Below are positions 7,954 through 16,332 of a DNA stretch of 64,000 nucleotides, in pieces. The position numbers were made by a program, and so were the translations under genes. Source of the DNA: Paenibacillus lupini (GTDB taxonomy: Bacteria; Bacillota; Bacilli; Paenibacillales; Paenibacillaceae); the NCBI RefSeq assembly GCF_011761355.1, contig NZ_JAASRW010000005.1, positions 434,001 through 498,000 on the forward strand, written 5' to 3'. Positions within the stretch are counted from its first letter, which is position 1, and each line of letters starts with the position of its first letter. Under the pieces are notes generated by a model. It saw only the letters and a program-made list of their open reading frames with translations, made no database searches and had not been told where the DNA came from.

Positions 7954-8955
7954 ATGAGCGACAAGATCGTATTAACCGGAATTAAGCCAACGGGGCAAGT
8001 CCATGTAGGAAACTACATTGCCGCAATCAAGCCAGCTTTGCAGATTGCCCAGAATAGCCATTGCACCGCTTTATATTTTGTGGCGGACTATCATGGACTT
8101 ACGTTCATTCAGAACCGGGAATCATTTAATGAACTTTCATACGGGATTGCCGCGACATGGCTGGCATTAGGTCTGAATCCGGAGAAAGTCATTTTTTATA
8201 GACAATCGGATGTACCGGAAATCTTTGAGCTTAGCTGGATCCTGTCCTGCCTTGCACCAAAGGGACTGATGAATCGTGCTCATGCCTATAAAGCTGTCGT
8301 TGATAAGAACGAACAACTGGGACTCGATATGGACGCTGGCGTTAATATGGGGTTGTTTACGTATCCGATTTTGATGGCGGCGGATATTTTACTGTTCCAA
8401 ACCGATGAAGTGCCGGTCGGCAAGGATCAGATCCAGCATGTAGAGATCGCGCGAGATCTTGCAGAAGCTTTTAACAGAAATTATGGAGAAACTCTTAAAT
8501 TACCTAGCTATATCGTGGATGATCAAACAGCGGTTATTCCTGGATTGGACGGCCGGAAAATGAGCAAAAGCTACAACAATACGATCCCATTGTTCGAATC
8601 AGCTGCGAATTTGAAAAAATTGATCAGCAGAATCAAAACAGACTCCACCGCTCCTCATGAGCCTAAAGATCCTGATTCGTCGAATATTTTCTTATTGTAC
8701 AAAGAGTTTGCATCAGCGGCTCAAGTAGAAGAGTTAAGAGACAATTTCCATAGTGGTATCAGTTGGGGAGACGCTAAGCAAGAATTATACCAAGTCATGA
8801 ACGCGTACTTGGAGCAGCCGCGGGAAAAGTACCATAAACTTATGGCTTCTCGAGATGAGATTGACGAGATACTAAGTGCAGGAGCCAAGAAGGCAAGGGC
8901 GATGGCTCAGCCATTGCTGGAGCAGGTTAAACACAAGATTGGGCGGTATAGGTGA
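7954..8955 (+). CDS. trpS: Tryptophan--tRNA ligase
   Basis: The 333-residue protein is a class Ic aminoacyl-tRNA synthetase that attaches Trp to tRNA-Trp in the cytoplasm. The HIGH-equivalent is TGQVHVGNY at about residues 12-20, and the KMSKS loop is GRKMSKSYNNT near residue 203. The length is usual for bacterial TrpRS. GAGGAGGG precedes the ATG. It is a single-gene unit controlled by the upstream T-box and closed by its own terminator. No odd features were seen. It may be a second, inducible TrpRS, as T-box-controlled copies sometimes are. Confidence 0.96.
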   Translation: MSDKIVLTGIKPTGQVHVGNYIAAIKPALQIAQNSHCTALYFVADYHGLTFIQNRESFNELSYGIAATWLALGLNPEKVIFYRQSDVPEIFELSWILSCLAPKGLMNRAHAYKAVVDKNEQLGLDMDAGVNMGLFTYPILMAADILLFQTDEVPVGKDQIQHVEIARDLAEAFNRNYGETLKLPSYIVDDQTAVIPGLDGRKMSKSYNNTIPLFESAANLKKLISRIKTDSTAPHEPKDPDSSNIFLLYKEFASAAQVEELRDNFHSGISWGDAKQELYQVMNAYLEQPREKYHKLMASRDEIDEILSAGAKKARAMAQPLLEQVKHKIGRYR

Positions 8956-8986
8956 AATATATGTTAAAATATAGCTTCTAAAATAG

Positions 8987-9017
8987 AAAGTGCCTCCTAT
9001 CCAAGAGGCACTTTTTT
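8987..9017 (+). terminator. Intrinsic terminator of trpS
   Basis: AAAGTGCCTC (8987-8996) pairs with GAGGCACTTT (9005-9014) and is followed by Ts. Confidence 0.88.
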
Positions 9018-9105
9018 ATCTGCTAAATTAACTTGAGATGAGAGAAACTGCTATTTCCTTCGTTATATAGAGTGTGTTGGTTTTATAAATAAAGGAGGAC
9101 CGTAA

Positions 9106-9660
9106 TTGAGATCGAATGAGGATAACTTTATCCAACGGCTGCAGCGTAAAAAAGAAGATGCATTAGAGTTCATCATTGATAAATACTTACCGCTTATAAA
9201 AGGGGTAACTTATAAGGTGCTTTCCCCTTTGGATAACGATGGCATGATAGAGGAATGTATCAACGATATTTTTCTTTCTGTATGGAATAATTCGAGTAAA
9301 TTTGATGGAGACTCCACTGATTTTAAAAAATGGATTTGTGCGGTTGCTAAGTTTAAGGCTATCGATTACTACAGACGGGCCAGTAAAAAAGTGGAGTTTA
9401 CCTCAACTGATGTGGAGCGCCAGCATGGGATGTCGGCAGAAGATGAACTTATTATGAGTGAAAATAAAAAGGAACTCATCCAACTCATTAATTTGTTAGA
9501 GCCAGTTGATCGGAATATCTTTGTTATGAAATTTTTTCTGGGTTTAAAGACGGACGATATATCCAGCAAACTTGGTCTGACCAGAGCCTCGATAGACAAT
9601 CGAATCTATAGAGGGAAGAAGAAACTTTATAACAAGGTTAATCCTGGAGGTCAAATATGA
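9106..9660 (+). CDS. ECF-type RNA polymerase sigma factor
   Basis: The 184-residue protein has the two-domain ECF layout. Region 2 (about residues 20-90) includes a variant of the core-binding motif (YLPLIKGVTYKVL ... DIFLSVWNN) and the KFKAIDYYRRA promoter-melting segment. Region 4 (about 125-175) includes the helix-turn-helix GLKTDDISSKLGLTRASIDNRIYRGKKKL. The start is TTG 9106, 7 bases after AAAGGAGG. The downstream gene overlaps by 4 bases and encodes a single-pass DUF4179 protein, the usual partner anti-sigma factor. The pair probably responds to an envelope signal. Confidence 0.9.
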   Translation: MRSNEDNFIQRLQRKKEDALEFIIDKYLPLIKGVTYKVLSPLDNDGMIEECINDIFLSVWNNSSKFDGDSTDFKKWICAVAKFKAIDYYRRASKKVEFTSTDVERQHGMSAEDELIMSENKKELIQLINLLEPVDRNIFVMKFFLGLKTDDISSKLGLTRASIDNRIYRGKKKLYNKVNPGGQI

Positions 9661-10766
9661 TGAAGGATATCTATGAATTAATAAATGACATGGACATAGA
9701 TGAGAACGAATTTGAGGAAATGGAAGCAAGTGAATTAGAACGAACTAAAGTTAAAAGAGTAGTAATGTCCTCTATTCGCCCACGGAAAAGACGATGGTCA
9801 AGGAATGCTACGGCAGCTCTTATCTTAGCTGGTTTATCAACTGCCTTATTTGGGATGACGTTCCCCGCTTACGCTAACAGCATCCCTGTAATCGATAATA
9901 TTTTCAGATTTTTGGATGTGGGAAGATCGGGGCTTTTTGATCACTATAAGGAGTATTCCAGCGCAATGAACATGGCAGAAGAAAATAACGGGATTAAAAT
10001 CACTATAAATGATGCGGTATTTGACGGCGAAACCGCATTTTTAACTTATTCTTTAGAGAGTAATCAGGATTTAGGGGCTCATCCTATTGTGCACAGTTTA
10101 TTTGATATGAAGGGTGCAGATGGTGTAGCGGGCAGCAACCAAATATCTAAAGTAGGAAATAACAAATATGTAGGCTTAATGACGGGAACCAGCTTTAGTC
10201 AGGATAAGGATCGAGAAACTGCAAATATCAAATGGAATATTGAGACTATATGGAAGCAAGACAGTAAGGAGGAAATAACAGGGGATTGGAATTTTTCGCT
10301 GAAACTAAAGGCAACCGAAAGCAGCACACAACGGATTGATCGCAGTATAGAGCACGACGGCGTTACGGTTCATCTTGATAAAATAACGGTCACACCAATA
10401 TCTTTTATTATTTATTACGATCAAGTGGTTAACCAGAAAGTCAGAGCAAAGTGGGACGCCGTAGATATTGGAATAAAAGTGAAAGATGATTTAGGGAATC
10501 CTTATTCAGGTCAAGGTAATGGAGGTGCAGGGGACAAAGAGGGATATAATATGAGCTGGAGTAAAACATTTGAGAAATTAGACCCTAAGGCAACGAAGCT
10601 TATTATTACTCCTCAGCTTTCTTTCTATAATCATACCTCTGATAATCATGGTTCAGTGGAAATGACGAGAGAAGGATCGGATACAGAAAGCACGGTACAA
10701 CAGAGAAAAGATAATGAACAAGAAGAGGTTATACTAGAAGATATCATTGTTGAATTAAAGAAGTGA
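9657..10766 (+). CDS. DUF4179 domain protein, probable transmembrane anti-sigma factor
   Basis: The 369-residue product has a cytoplasmic N-terminus of about 45 residues (acidic, then RPRKRRWSRN). One membrane helix follows (AALILAGLSTALFGMTFPAYA, about 52-72), and then a large extracytoplasmic domain matching the DUF4179 family (NNGIKITINDAVFDGETAFLTYSLES). Proteins of this type are encoded next to ECF sigma factors in Bacillus and Paenibacillus and are thought to hold the sigma factor at the membrane. GGAGG at 9646-9650 serves ATG 9657 or 9660. The ATG overlaps the sigma stop codon. The Glu-rich C-terminus is intact. Confidence 0.85.
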   Translation: MMKDIYELINDMDIDENEFEEMEASELERTKVKRVVMSSIRPRKRRWSRNATAALILAGLSTALFGMTFPAYANSIPVIDNIFRFLDVGRSGLFDHYKEYSSAMNMAEENNGIKITINDAVFDGETAFLTYSLESNQDLGAHPIVHSLFDMKGADGVAGSNQISKVGNNKYVGLMTGTSFSQDKDRETANIKWNIETIWKQDSKEEITGDWNFSLKLKATESSTQRIDRSIEHDGVTVHLDKITVTPISFIIYYDQVVNQKVRAKWDAVDIGIKVKDDLGNPYSGQGNGGAGDKEGYNMSWSKTFEKLDPKATKLIITPQLSFYNHTSDNHGSVEMTREGSDTESTVQQRKDNEQEEVILEDIIVELKK

Positions 10767-10772
10767 TAAAAT

Positions 10773-10819
10773 AAACAAGCAATCAGACGAGCCGCTGGGC
10801 TGTATCAGATTGCTTGTTT
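10773..10819. terminator. Bidirectional intrinsic terminator
   Basis: AAACAAGCAATC (10773-10784) pairs with GATTGCTTGTTT (10808-10819) between the anti-sigma gene and the convergent PPOX gene. Confidence 0.85.
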
Positions 10820-10821
10820 TT

Positions 10822-11457
10822 TTAATACAACCGATTCTTATATCCATCATCAAGCCTTGCAGCAATGACTTCCGGAGTTGCTCCGTCAATCTTCGCATGC
10901 TCGGAAATGATCTTAGCTGGCGAAGGCAGCTGCTCTTTGTTTAACCATGTTTCGGGCTTCCAGAGCTGTGAGCGGAAGAAGGCTTTGGCGCAGTGCAAAT
11001 AACATTCTTCAACCTCAACAATAATTCCGATTAGAGGAATTCGTTCCTTTACAGCCATCAGCTTCAGGAGCTCCATATCTTTCGTAATAGATGCACGGCC
11101 ATTTATTCGGAGCGTTTCGCCGAGACCAGGGATCAAAAACTCCATACCAATATGAGGATTAGACAGAATATTGCGTAAGGTATCGATTCTTTTGTTACCT
11201 GGACGCTCTGGGATTACGAGATGCTTGTCATCCAGGACATGTACAAATCCGGGGGCATCACCTCTAGGTGAGACATCACATTTACCATGAGAATCAGACG
11301 TTGAAAGGAAAACAAAAGGTGATTTATTAATAAAGTCCCGACAGTTATGATCAATTGCAGGAATAACCTTATGCTCAACCAGCTCGCTTGGAAAACCAAT
11401 AAGTGATCGAAGTTCAGCTTCCGTATGAATCATTTGGGTTCTATCTATTCCTATCAA
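10822..11457 (-). CDS. Pyridoxamine 5'-phosphate oxidase (PPOX)-fold, MSMEG_1061-like FMN protein
   Basis: The protein belongs to the split-barrel FMN-binding group annotated as MSMEG_1061-type PPOX proteins. Recognisable parts are FVFLSTSDSHGKCDVSPRGD (the flavin-contacting strand), RPGNKRIDTLRNILSNPHIGMEFLIPG, and the TLRINGRA motif. The C-terminal region carries CAKAFFRSQLWKPETW, common in this subfamily. I prefer TTG 11457 because GGGTGG sits 6 bases upstream; an ATG at 11505 gives 16 more residues but has no clear binding site. The reaction is unknown. Related proteins reduce F420 or flavin-linked substrates or bind cofactors. Confidence 0.8.
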   Translation of the reverse strand: MIGIDRTQMIHTEAELRSLIGFPSELVEHKVIPAIDHNCRDFINKSPFVFLSTSDSHGKCDVSPRGDAPGFVHVLDDKHLVIPERPGNKRIDTLRNILSNPHIGMEFLIPGLGETLRINGRASITKDMELLKLMAVKERIPLIGIIVEVEECYLHCAKAFFRSQLWKPETWLNKEQLPSPAKIISEHAKIDGATPEVIAARLDDGYKNRLY

Positions 11458-11759
11458 AAGCAGCCACCCTTTCTTTACGTAAATAATATTAGATAATTTT
11501 ACCATGTAGAGAGCGTGAGGATACAGTCAAACATTGCCAAAATATACGTTGCAAAGTTTATTCTGCCTGCTTGGATGGCGATAATGGAAAGAAAGACATT
11601 GCGAAGCAGCAAGAAGTTGTTAAATTTAAAAGTTTAATGACCAAATAGTCAAGTCTGATGATGAATTGTGTGTTACTATAAAGAACTGAAGGATAAATTA
11701 CATGGGGTTGTCAACGGAGCAAGTTAAGGATAACGTTGTAATATCCGGTAATTATAAAA

Positions 11760-12230
11760 GTGAAATATTTAAAGAACGGATGGGATCATTTGAGTCAACG
11801 TGGATTTAACAATGAATTGCCTGAGAATTATGATGAATTAAAAGCAGCAGCTAATCGATCTAATTGGAGAGAACGTCTGGATGCAGTCGAAGAGCTGGGC
11901 CAGTCGAGCCATCCGAAAATCATCGATGTACTAACGCATAGATTGAATAACGATTCCGTGTACACCGTTCAAGAAGCTGCTTATCGTAAGCTTAAGGCAT
12001 TTGGTGAGGATGTTCAGCTGCCAGCACAGAAAAAAGGCGATCCGATTAAAGGAACCGCAAAAATCCTGATTCGTATTAAGAAAAGCTTGCCAGAAGGTCA
12101 TTCTTATGAAGAGTTTAAAGAAAAGCTAAGAAAAATGCGACTTGATGTGTATGATGCCTATGATGGTGTCAAGGGCGCAGACTTTGATAACTGGCTGGAA
12201 TCGACTTGGGCATCTTTATCCAAAAGATAG
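11760..12230 (+). CDS. HEAT-repeat-like small protein
   Basis: The 156-residue product has a central stretch (residues 30-75) reading RLDAVEELGQSSHPKIIDVLTHRLNNDSVYTVQEAA, broken here at a HEAT-repeat-like helix pair. A basic C-terminal domain follows (KILIRIKKSLPEGHSYEEFKEK). The start is uncertain: GTG 11760 is the first possible codon but has no obvious binding site, and TTG 11790 has GGATGGGA nearby. The downstream small gene starts 29 bases later. HEAT repeats usually mediate protein contacts; no enzyme motif is visible. The 254 bases upstream of it hold no supported feature. Confidence 0.7.
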   Translation: MKYLKNGWDHLSQRGFNNELPENYDELKAAANRSNWRERLDAVEELGQSSHPKIIDVLTHRLNNDSVYTVQEAAYRKLKAFGEDVQLPAQKKGDPIKGTAKILIRIKKSLPEGHSYEEFKEKLRKMRLDVYDAYDGVKGADFDNWLESTWASLSKR

Positions 12231-12259
12231 GTTAGACAAAAACGAAAAGGAGTGTTTAT

Positions 12260-12568
12260 TTGAGAAAACAAAAACCGATGTCGATGGAAGACCTGTTGAA
12301 GGATCTTCAAGGACAAAAAAACATGCAGGAAGACCCGAACAATATTTCATTAGACAAATTGTTTAATGGATCGTTTATGAGAAAGCATTCGAGTTTCGAT
12401 AGTTTTGCGGAGTTTCTGGAAAAAGGTAACTTCCAAGCTTCGACGCAAGCTGAAATTAATAACATCCATGAGGAATTGTTTGATCGTCATGTAGCAAGAG
12501 AAACGAAATTTAACAGCTGGAAATCGATGCTGGATACAGCAAATTCGGAATACAAGCCTGTTAACTAA
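12260..12568 (+). CDS. Hypothetical small protein
   Basis: I do not recognise this 102-residue protein. It is hydrophilic and mostly helical in appearance, with MSMEDLLKDLQGQKN near the start and a central SSFDSFAEFLEKGNF segment. It has no membrane helix and no cysteines. The start is TTG 12260 with AAAAGGAG 7 bases upstream, a good site. It follows the HEAT-like gene by 29 bases and is closed by a strong terminator, so the two probably form an operon and may act together. Confidence 0.7.
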   Translation: MRKQKPMSMEDLLKDLQGQKNMQEDPNNISLDKLFNGSFMRKHSSFDSFAEFLEKGNFQASTQAEINNIHEELFDRHVARETKFNSWKSMLDTANSEYKPVN

Positions 12569-12584
12569 GCAGTAATTCAAGAAT

Positions 12585-12624
12585 AAAAGGATCGAAAAGC
12601 CCATCGCTTTTCGATCCTTTTTTA
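12585..12624 (+). terminator. Intrinsic terminator
   Basis: AAAAGGATCGAAAAGC-type stem: 12585-12600 is complementary to 12605-12620, followed by Ts. Confidence 0.88.
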
Positions 12625-12675
12625 TGTTCCGAACATCCTAGATCTTATAACCGAATATTAGGGATAGTTCATTGC

Positions 12676-12789
12676 ATGGCACTCTTCTACTATGGATTTA
12701 AGCGTTTACAACCGGAAGGGGAGTTTACGGTATATATCGGTGGTAACTCCAAGGAAGTGCAAGGTGCACTGTTCGAATTAATGGAATAG
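12676..12789 (+). pseudogene. Fragment of a GH3 glycosidase C-terminus
   Basis: A short frame of 37 codons reads LKR-like text, then QPEGEFTVYIGGNS and EVQGALFELME before its stop. This matches the fibronectin-III-like end of GH3 beta-glucosidases (the P-G-E-F-T-V-Y-x-G-G-N-S pattern). There is no good ribosome binding site and nothing of the rest of the enzyme. It is not a copy of the intact GH3 at 16.3-19.1 kb, whose end is different. A terminator hairpin still follows it. It is probably the scar of a deleted glycosidase gene. Confidence 0.6.
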
Positions 12790-12800
12790 GAATAGGTCAA

Positions 12801-12826
12801 GCCGATCCATCAGGATCGGCTCTTTT
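12801..12826 (+). terminator. Intrinsic terminator behind the GH3 fragment
   Basis: GCCGATCC (12801-12808) pairs with GGATCGGC (12813-12820), followed by TCTTTTT. Confidence 0.75.
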
Positions 12827-12846
12827 TATTTGGACCAATAAATGAA

Positions 12847-13734
12847 TTATGAACGCTGTCCCTCAGTTCGGCTTCGGTACTGCCGCGGCGTACAGCCGTA
12901 ACGCTGGCGGAACACGGTATTGAAATAACTAAGGCTGTTAAACCCTACATCAAGGGCAACCTCCATAATTTTCGCATCGGACTGCCGAAGGCGATTGGCC
13001 GCCAGTTGTACGCGGTAATTATTCATGTATTCGATTGGACTTTTTGTTGTTATCCGTTTGAAAAATCGGCAAAAATAAGATTCGCTCATTCGCGCAAGCT
13101 CAGCAAGCTTTTGCAAGGGGATAGGATCGGCGTAATGCTGCTCGATATATTCGATTACAGTCTTTAGCCTTTCAATCCGATACCCTTCCTGCTCAGGCTT
13201 TGCCCGGGCAGCCGTTCCGCCGAGGTTGATCAGCCTAGATATAATGCCATACAGCAATCCTTTAATCGTAAGCTCCGGAGCCATTAGACTCATACGATTA
13301 ACGGCAAACAGTTGATCCAACAGGATCAATAAATCATACATGTTTCCAGGCTCTCGCCGCAGATGAACAGGTACATCATATCTTCTCTCCAATACAGGAG
13401 AAATATAACGGTCAAATAAATAATCAATTGATCCGCTGTTGAACAAGCTGGAATGAAACACGACAGCGGAGAAGGAGCATGGCTGATCTCCAACAACATA
13501 CCCTGAGTGCAATTCCCCTGAATTTACGAAGATCGCTTCGCCGGTCTGAAGCTCGTAATCATTCATATCGACGCGAAATACAGCCCTTCCTTCCGTCACC
13601 ATCAGAAGCTCCAGTTCATCATGCCAATGCAGGTCGAGCAGTGGTGCATCCGGTGGGCAAGTGATGTCATACAAGCTTACCGGATAGATCGGATTGCCAT
13701 GTTTTCGCGCTTCTTTTAGTCTTGATTTATCCAT
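12847..13734 (-). CDS. AraC-family regulator with N-terminal cupin sensor
   Basis: The 295-residue protein has an N-terminal cupin-like sugar-sensing domain (about residues 20-160; LHWHDELELLMVTEGRAVF) and a C-terminal pair of AraC helix-turn-helices (about 190-290). The latter include LAELARMSESYFCRFFKRIT and the signature VALDVGFNSLSYFNTVFRQRYGCTPRQYR. AGGAG lies 8 bases before the ATG. It is divergent from the GH31 gene, so it most likely activates the alpha-xylosidase in response to a breakdown product. This is inferred from its position and family. Confidence 0.88.
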   Translation of the reverse strand: MDKSRLKEARKHGNPIYPVSLYDITCPPDAPLLDLHWHDELELLMVTEGRAVFRVDMNDYELQTGEAIFVNSGELHSGYVVGDQPCSFSAVVFHSSLFNSGSIDYLFDRYISPVLERRYDVPVHLRREPGNMYDLLILLDQLFAVNRMSLMAPELTIKGLLYGIISRLINLGGTAARAKPEQEGYRIERLKTVIEYIEQHYADPIPLQKLAELARMSESYFCRFFKRITTKSPIEYMNNYRVQLAANRLRQSDAKIMEVALDVGFNSLSYFNTVFRQRYGCTPRQYRSRTEGQRS

Positions 13735-13835
13735 TTATAAGAACTCCTAACGATTCGGACGACAAATGTCAAAATCGTGATAATAATGGGCAATATTTAG
13801 GCAGAGTTAAACAAGATAAGACAATATTATTATAA

Positions 13836-13850
13836 CATAACCGCTTACAA
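13836..13850 (-). promoter_or_regulatory. Possible cre site before the GH31 gene
   Basis: Read on the minus strand the site is TTGTAAGCGGTTATG, which matches the catabolite-response consensus WTGNAARCGNWWWCA at 13 of 15 positions (the last two differ). It lies just after an AT-rich promoter-like stretch and 51 bases before the GH31 ATG. Confidence 0.4.
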
Positions 13851-13900
13851 GGTACGAGAAGCTACTAAGTGGGCAAACTTATGCTGGGAGGTTCAATTCA

Positions 13901-16213
13901 ATGAAATTTACAGATGGTTATTGGCAAATTCGCGAAGGCGTAGAGATGCAGCATCCGGTAGATGTACGTGAAGTGAAAGAAAAGAACGGCAAGCTGACAG
14001 CTTACTGTGCAACGAAGCCGATTAATATTAAAGGGGATACGCTGAACGGCACCCTGCTGACAGCTGAGATCAGTTCTCCGATTCCAGACGTTATCAAAGT
14101 ACGCTGGATCCATCATGCGGGCGTTAAACAAATTGGCCCAGAGTTTGAAATTAACGAAGATGCTAACCATAACGTTACTGTTGAAAGTGACGAGCAGTAC
14201 ACAATCCTGACAAGCGGCGGCCTGCAGGCTCGCATTCGCAAATCGCCATCATGGGGCCTGGAGTTCCACCAGAATGGCCGTAAGATGACAGGCACAGCGC
14301 ATAAAGCCGCTGCATATGTGAAAGACGAAGGTAAAGCTTACTTCCGCGAAATGCTTGATCTTGGTGTTGGCGAGCAAGTATACGGACTTGGCGAGCGCTT
14401 TACGCCGTTCGTCAAGAACGGGCAAGTTGTAGACTCCTGGAATGAGGATGGTGGTACAAGCTCTGAGCAAGCTTACAAAAACGTACCTTTCTATCTGTCC
14501 AGCGCAGGCTATGGCGTATTCGTTAACCATCCGGAACGCGTATCATTTGAAGTAGGTTCTGAAGTTGTATCGAAGGTAGGCTTCAGCGTACCAGGCGAGT
14601 ATCTGGAATACTTCATCGTTGGTGGTAAAACATTGAAGGACGTTCTTGACAACTACACGAAGCTGACTGGTAAGCCAGCATTGCCGCCGGCATGGTCGTT
14701 TGGTCTTTGGCTGACTACGTCCTTCACAACGGATTATGATGAAGCGACAGTTAACAGCTTTATCGAAGGAATGGCAGAGCGTAATATTCCGCTTCACGTC
14801 TTCCATTTCGACTGCTTCTGGATGAAAGAATATGAATGGTGTAACTTCGAGTGGGATGCAGATATGTTCCCGGATCCAGTAGGTATGCTTCGCCGCTTGA
14901 AAGAGCGCGGACTTCGTATTTGCGTATGGATCAACTCCTACATCGCTCAGAAATCGCCATTGTTCCAAGAAGGTATGGAGAACGGCTACCTCGTTCGCAC
15001 GAAAGATGGAAGCGTATGGCAATGGGACAAATGGCAAGCGGGGATGGGCCTTGTTGACTTCACGAACCCGGATGCCGTGAAATGGTTCAAAGGCCATCTG
15101 AAACGTCTGATGGACATGGGCGTTGATTGCTTCAAAACAGACTTCGGCGAGCGGATTCCAACGGATGTTGTTTACTTCGATGGCTCTGATCCGATGAAGA
15201 TGCACAACTATTACACACAGTTGTATAACAAAGCGGTATTTGAAGTGCTTGAGGAAAACCGTGGTAAAAGCGAAGCCATGCTGTTTGCACGCTCGGCTAC
15301 TGCCGGCGGTCAACAATATCCAGTTCACTGGGGCGGCGATTGCTCTGCGAACTATGACTCGATGGCGGAATCCCTCCGCGGCGGTCTGTCGCTTGGTCTT
15401 TCCGGCTTTGGCTTCTGGAGCCATGATATTAGCGGCTTCGAACGGACAGCACCACCAGACATCTACAAACGTTGGGTTGCCTTTGGTATGCTCAGTTCGC
15501 ATAGCCGTCTGCACGGCAATGAATCGTACCGTGTACCTTGGCTGTTCGACGAAGAGTCCGTTGATGTGCTTCGTTACTTCACCGAGCTTAAGAGCAGCTT
15601 GATGCCATACCTGTTCAATCATGCGGTTGAAGCAACGGAGAAAGGACTGCCAATGATGCGTGCGATGGTTCTGGAGTTCCCTGAGGACCCAACTACTCAT
15701 TATTTGGACCGTCAATACATGCTGGGTGAAAACCTGCTTGTTGCTCCAATCTTCAATACTGAAGGTACGGTTAAATACTATGTACCAGCAGGCAAATGGA
15801 CAAGCTTGATCGATGGCACTACAGTTGAAGGCGGCAAATGGGTAGAAGAGCATCACGGTTACAGCTCGATTCCATTGCTTGTTCGTCCAAACACGCTTCT
15901 TGCGATTGGCAGCGACAACCAAAAGCCTGACTACGACTATGCAGATAACGTTACGCTGCACCTGTTCGAGCTTGAAGACGGTGCAACAGCTACTGCCGTT
16001 ATCCATGATCTGAGCGGTAAGCCGCAAGCAACTGCAACAGCTGTTCGTACAGGAAGCACAATCGAGATCAGCTATGAAGGCACAGGCAAGCCATGGCATG
16101 TTGTTCTGCGCGGTATCGAGCAAGCAGCTTCAGTTGAAGGTGCAGGCACACAAACAAGCCAAGAAGGTTTGAAGCTTACGCCTCATGGACAAAAGATTAT
16201 TGTTAACCTGTAA
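13901..16213 (+). CDS. GH31 alpha-xylosidase (YicI/XylS type)
   Basis: The 770-residue protein is a GH31 retaining glycosidase closely following the YicI plan: an N-terminal beta domain, a (beta/alpha)8 barrel from about residue 250, and C-terminal beta domains. The nucleophile is Asp414 in KTDFGER, and the acid/base is Asp480 in WGGDCSANYDSM; both positions nearly equal those of E. coli YicI. The aromatic-rich FHFDCFWMKEYEWCNFEWD segment is typical of alpha-xylosidases. No signal peptide is present, so it should act in the cytoplasm, removing terminal alpha-xylose from xyloglucan oligosaccharides or isoprimeverose. It is divergent from an AraC regulator and convergent with a GH3 gene. Confidence 0.92.
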   Translation: MKFTDGYWQIREGVEMQHPVDVREVKEKNGKLTAYCATKPINIKGDTLNGTLLTAEISSPIPDVIKVRWIHHAGVKQIGPEFEINEDANHNVTVESDEQYTILTSGGLQARIRKSPSWGLEFHQNGRKMTGTAHKAAAYVKDEGKAYFREMLDLGVGEQVYGLGERFTPFVKNGQVVDSWNEDGGTSSEQAYKNVPFYLSSAGYGVFVNHPERVSFEVGSEVVSKVGFSVPGEYLEYFIVGGKTLKDVLDNYTKLTGKPALPPAWSFGLWLTTSFTTDYDEATVNSFIEGMAERNIPLHVFHFDCFWMKEYEWCNFEWDADMFPDPVGMLRRLKERGLRICVWINSYIAQKSPLFQEGMENGYLVRTKDGSVWQWDKWQAGMGLVDFTNPDAVKWFKGHLKRLMDMGVDCFKTDFGERIPTDVVYFDGSDPMKMHNYYTQLYNKAVFEVLEENRGKSEAMLFARSATAGGQQYPVHWGGDCSANYDSMAESLRGGLSLGLSGFGFWSHDISGFERTAPPDIYKRWVAFGMLSSHSRLHGNESYRVPWLFDEESVDVLRYFTELKSSLMPYLFNHAVEATEKGLPMMRAMVLEFPEDPTTHYLDRQYMLGENLLVAPIFNTEGTVKYYVPAGKWTSLIDGTTVEGGKWVEEHHGYSSIPLLVRPNTLLAIGSDNQKPDYDYADNVTLHLFELEDGATATAVIHDLSGKPQATATAVRTGSTIEISYEGTGKPWHVVLRGIEQAASVEGAGTQTSQEGLKLTPHGQKIIVNL

Positions 16214-16225
16214 TTGAATCACGAC

Positions 16226-16258
16226 CAGCCGCTTACTCAATAGAGTAAGCGGCTGTTT
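16226..16258 (+). terminator. Intrinsic terminator of the GH31 gene
   Basis: CAGCCGCTTACTC (16226-16238) pairs perfectly with GAGTAAGCGGCTG (16243-16255) around AATA, followed by TTT. Confidence 0.85.
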
Positions 16259-16280
16259 GCGAATTCGCTTTATTCGTATA

Positions 16281-16326
16281 AAAAAGCCCGGAAGGCTTAA
16301 GGCTCACGCCTTTCACACTTCCGGAC
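16281..16326 (-). terminator. Intrinsic terminator of the GH3 gene
   Basis: On the minus strand, CCGGAAG and CTTCCGG arms with an internal AAGGC/GCCTT pairing precede GCTTTTTT. It lies just past the GH3 stop codon. Confidence 0.7.
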
Positions 16327-16332
16327 TCCATA

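Noticed and set aside
11530..11650. Short frames in the gap before the HEAT-like gene that look faintly protein-like
   Set aside because: Two overlapping frames are open, neither has a start site, and no recognisable motif is present.
14543..16123. Open frame of 526 codons on the minus strand opposite the GH31 gene
   Set aside because: It lies wholly inside the clear GH31 alpha-xylosidase, has no ribosome binding site, and its translation shows no family motif and an odd composition.
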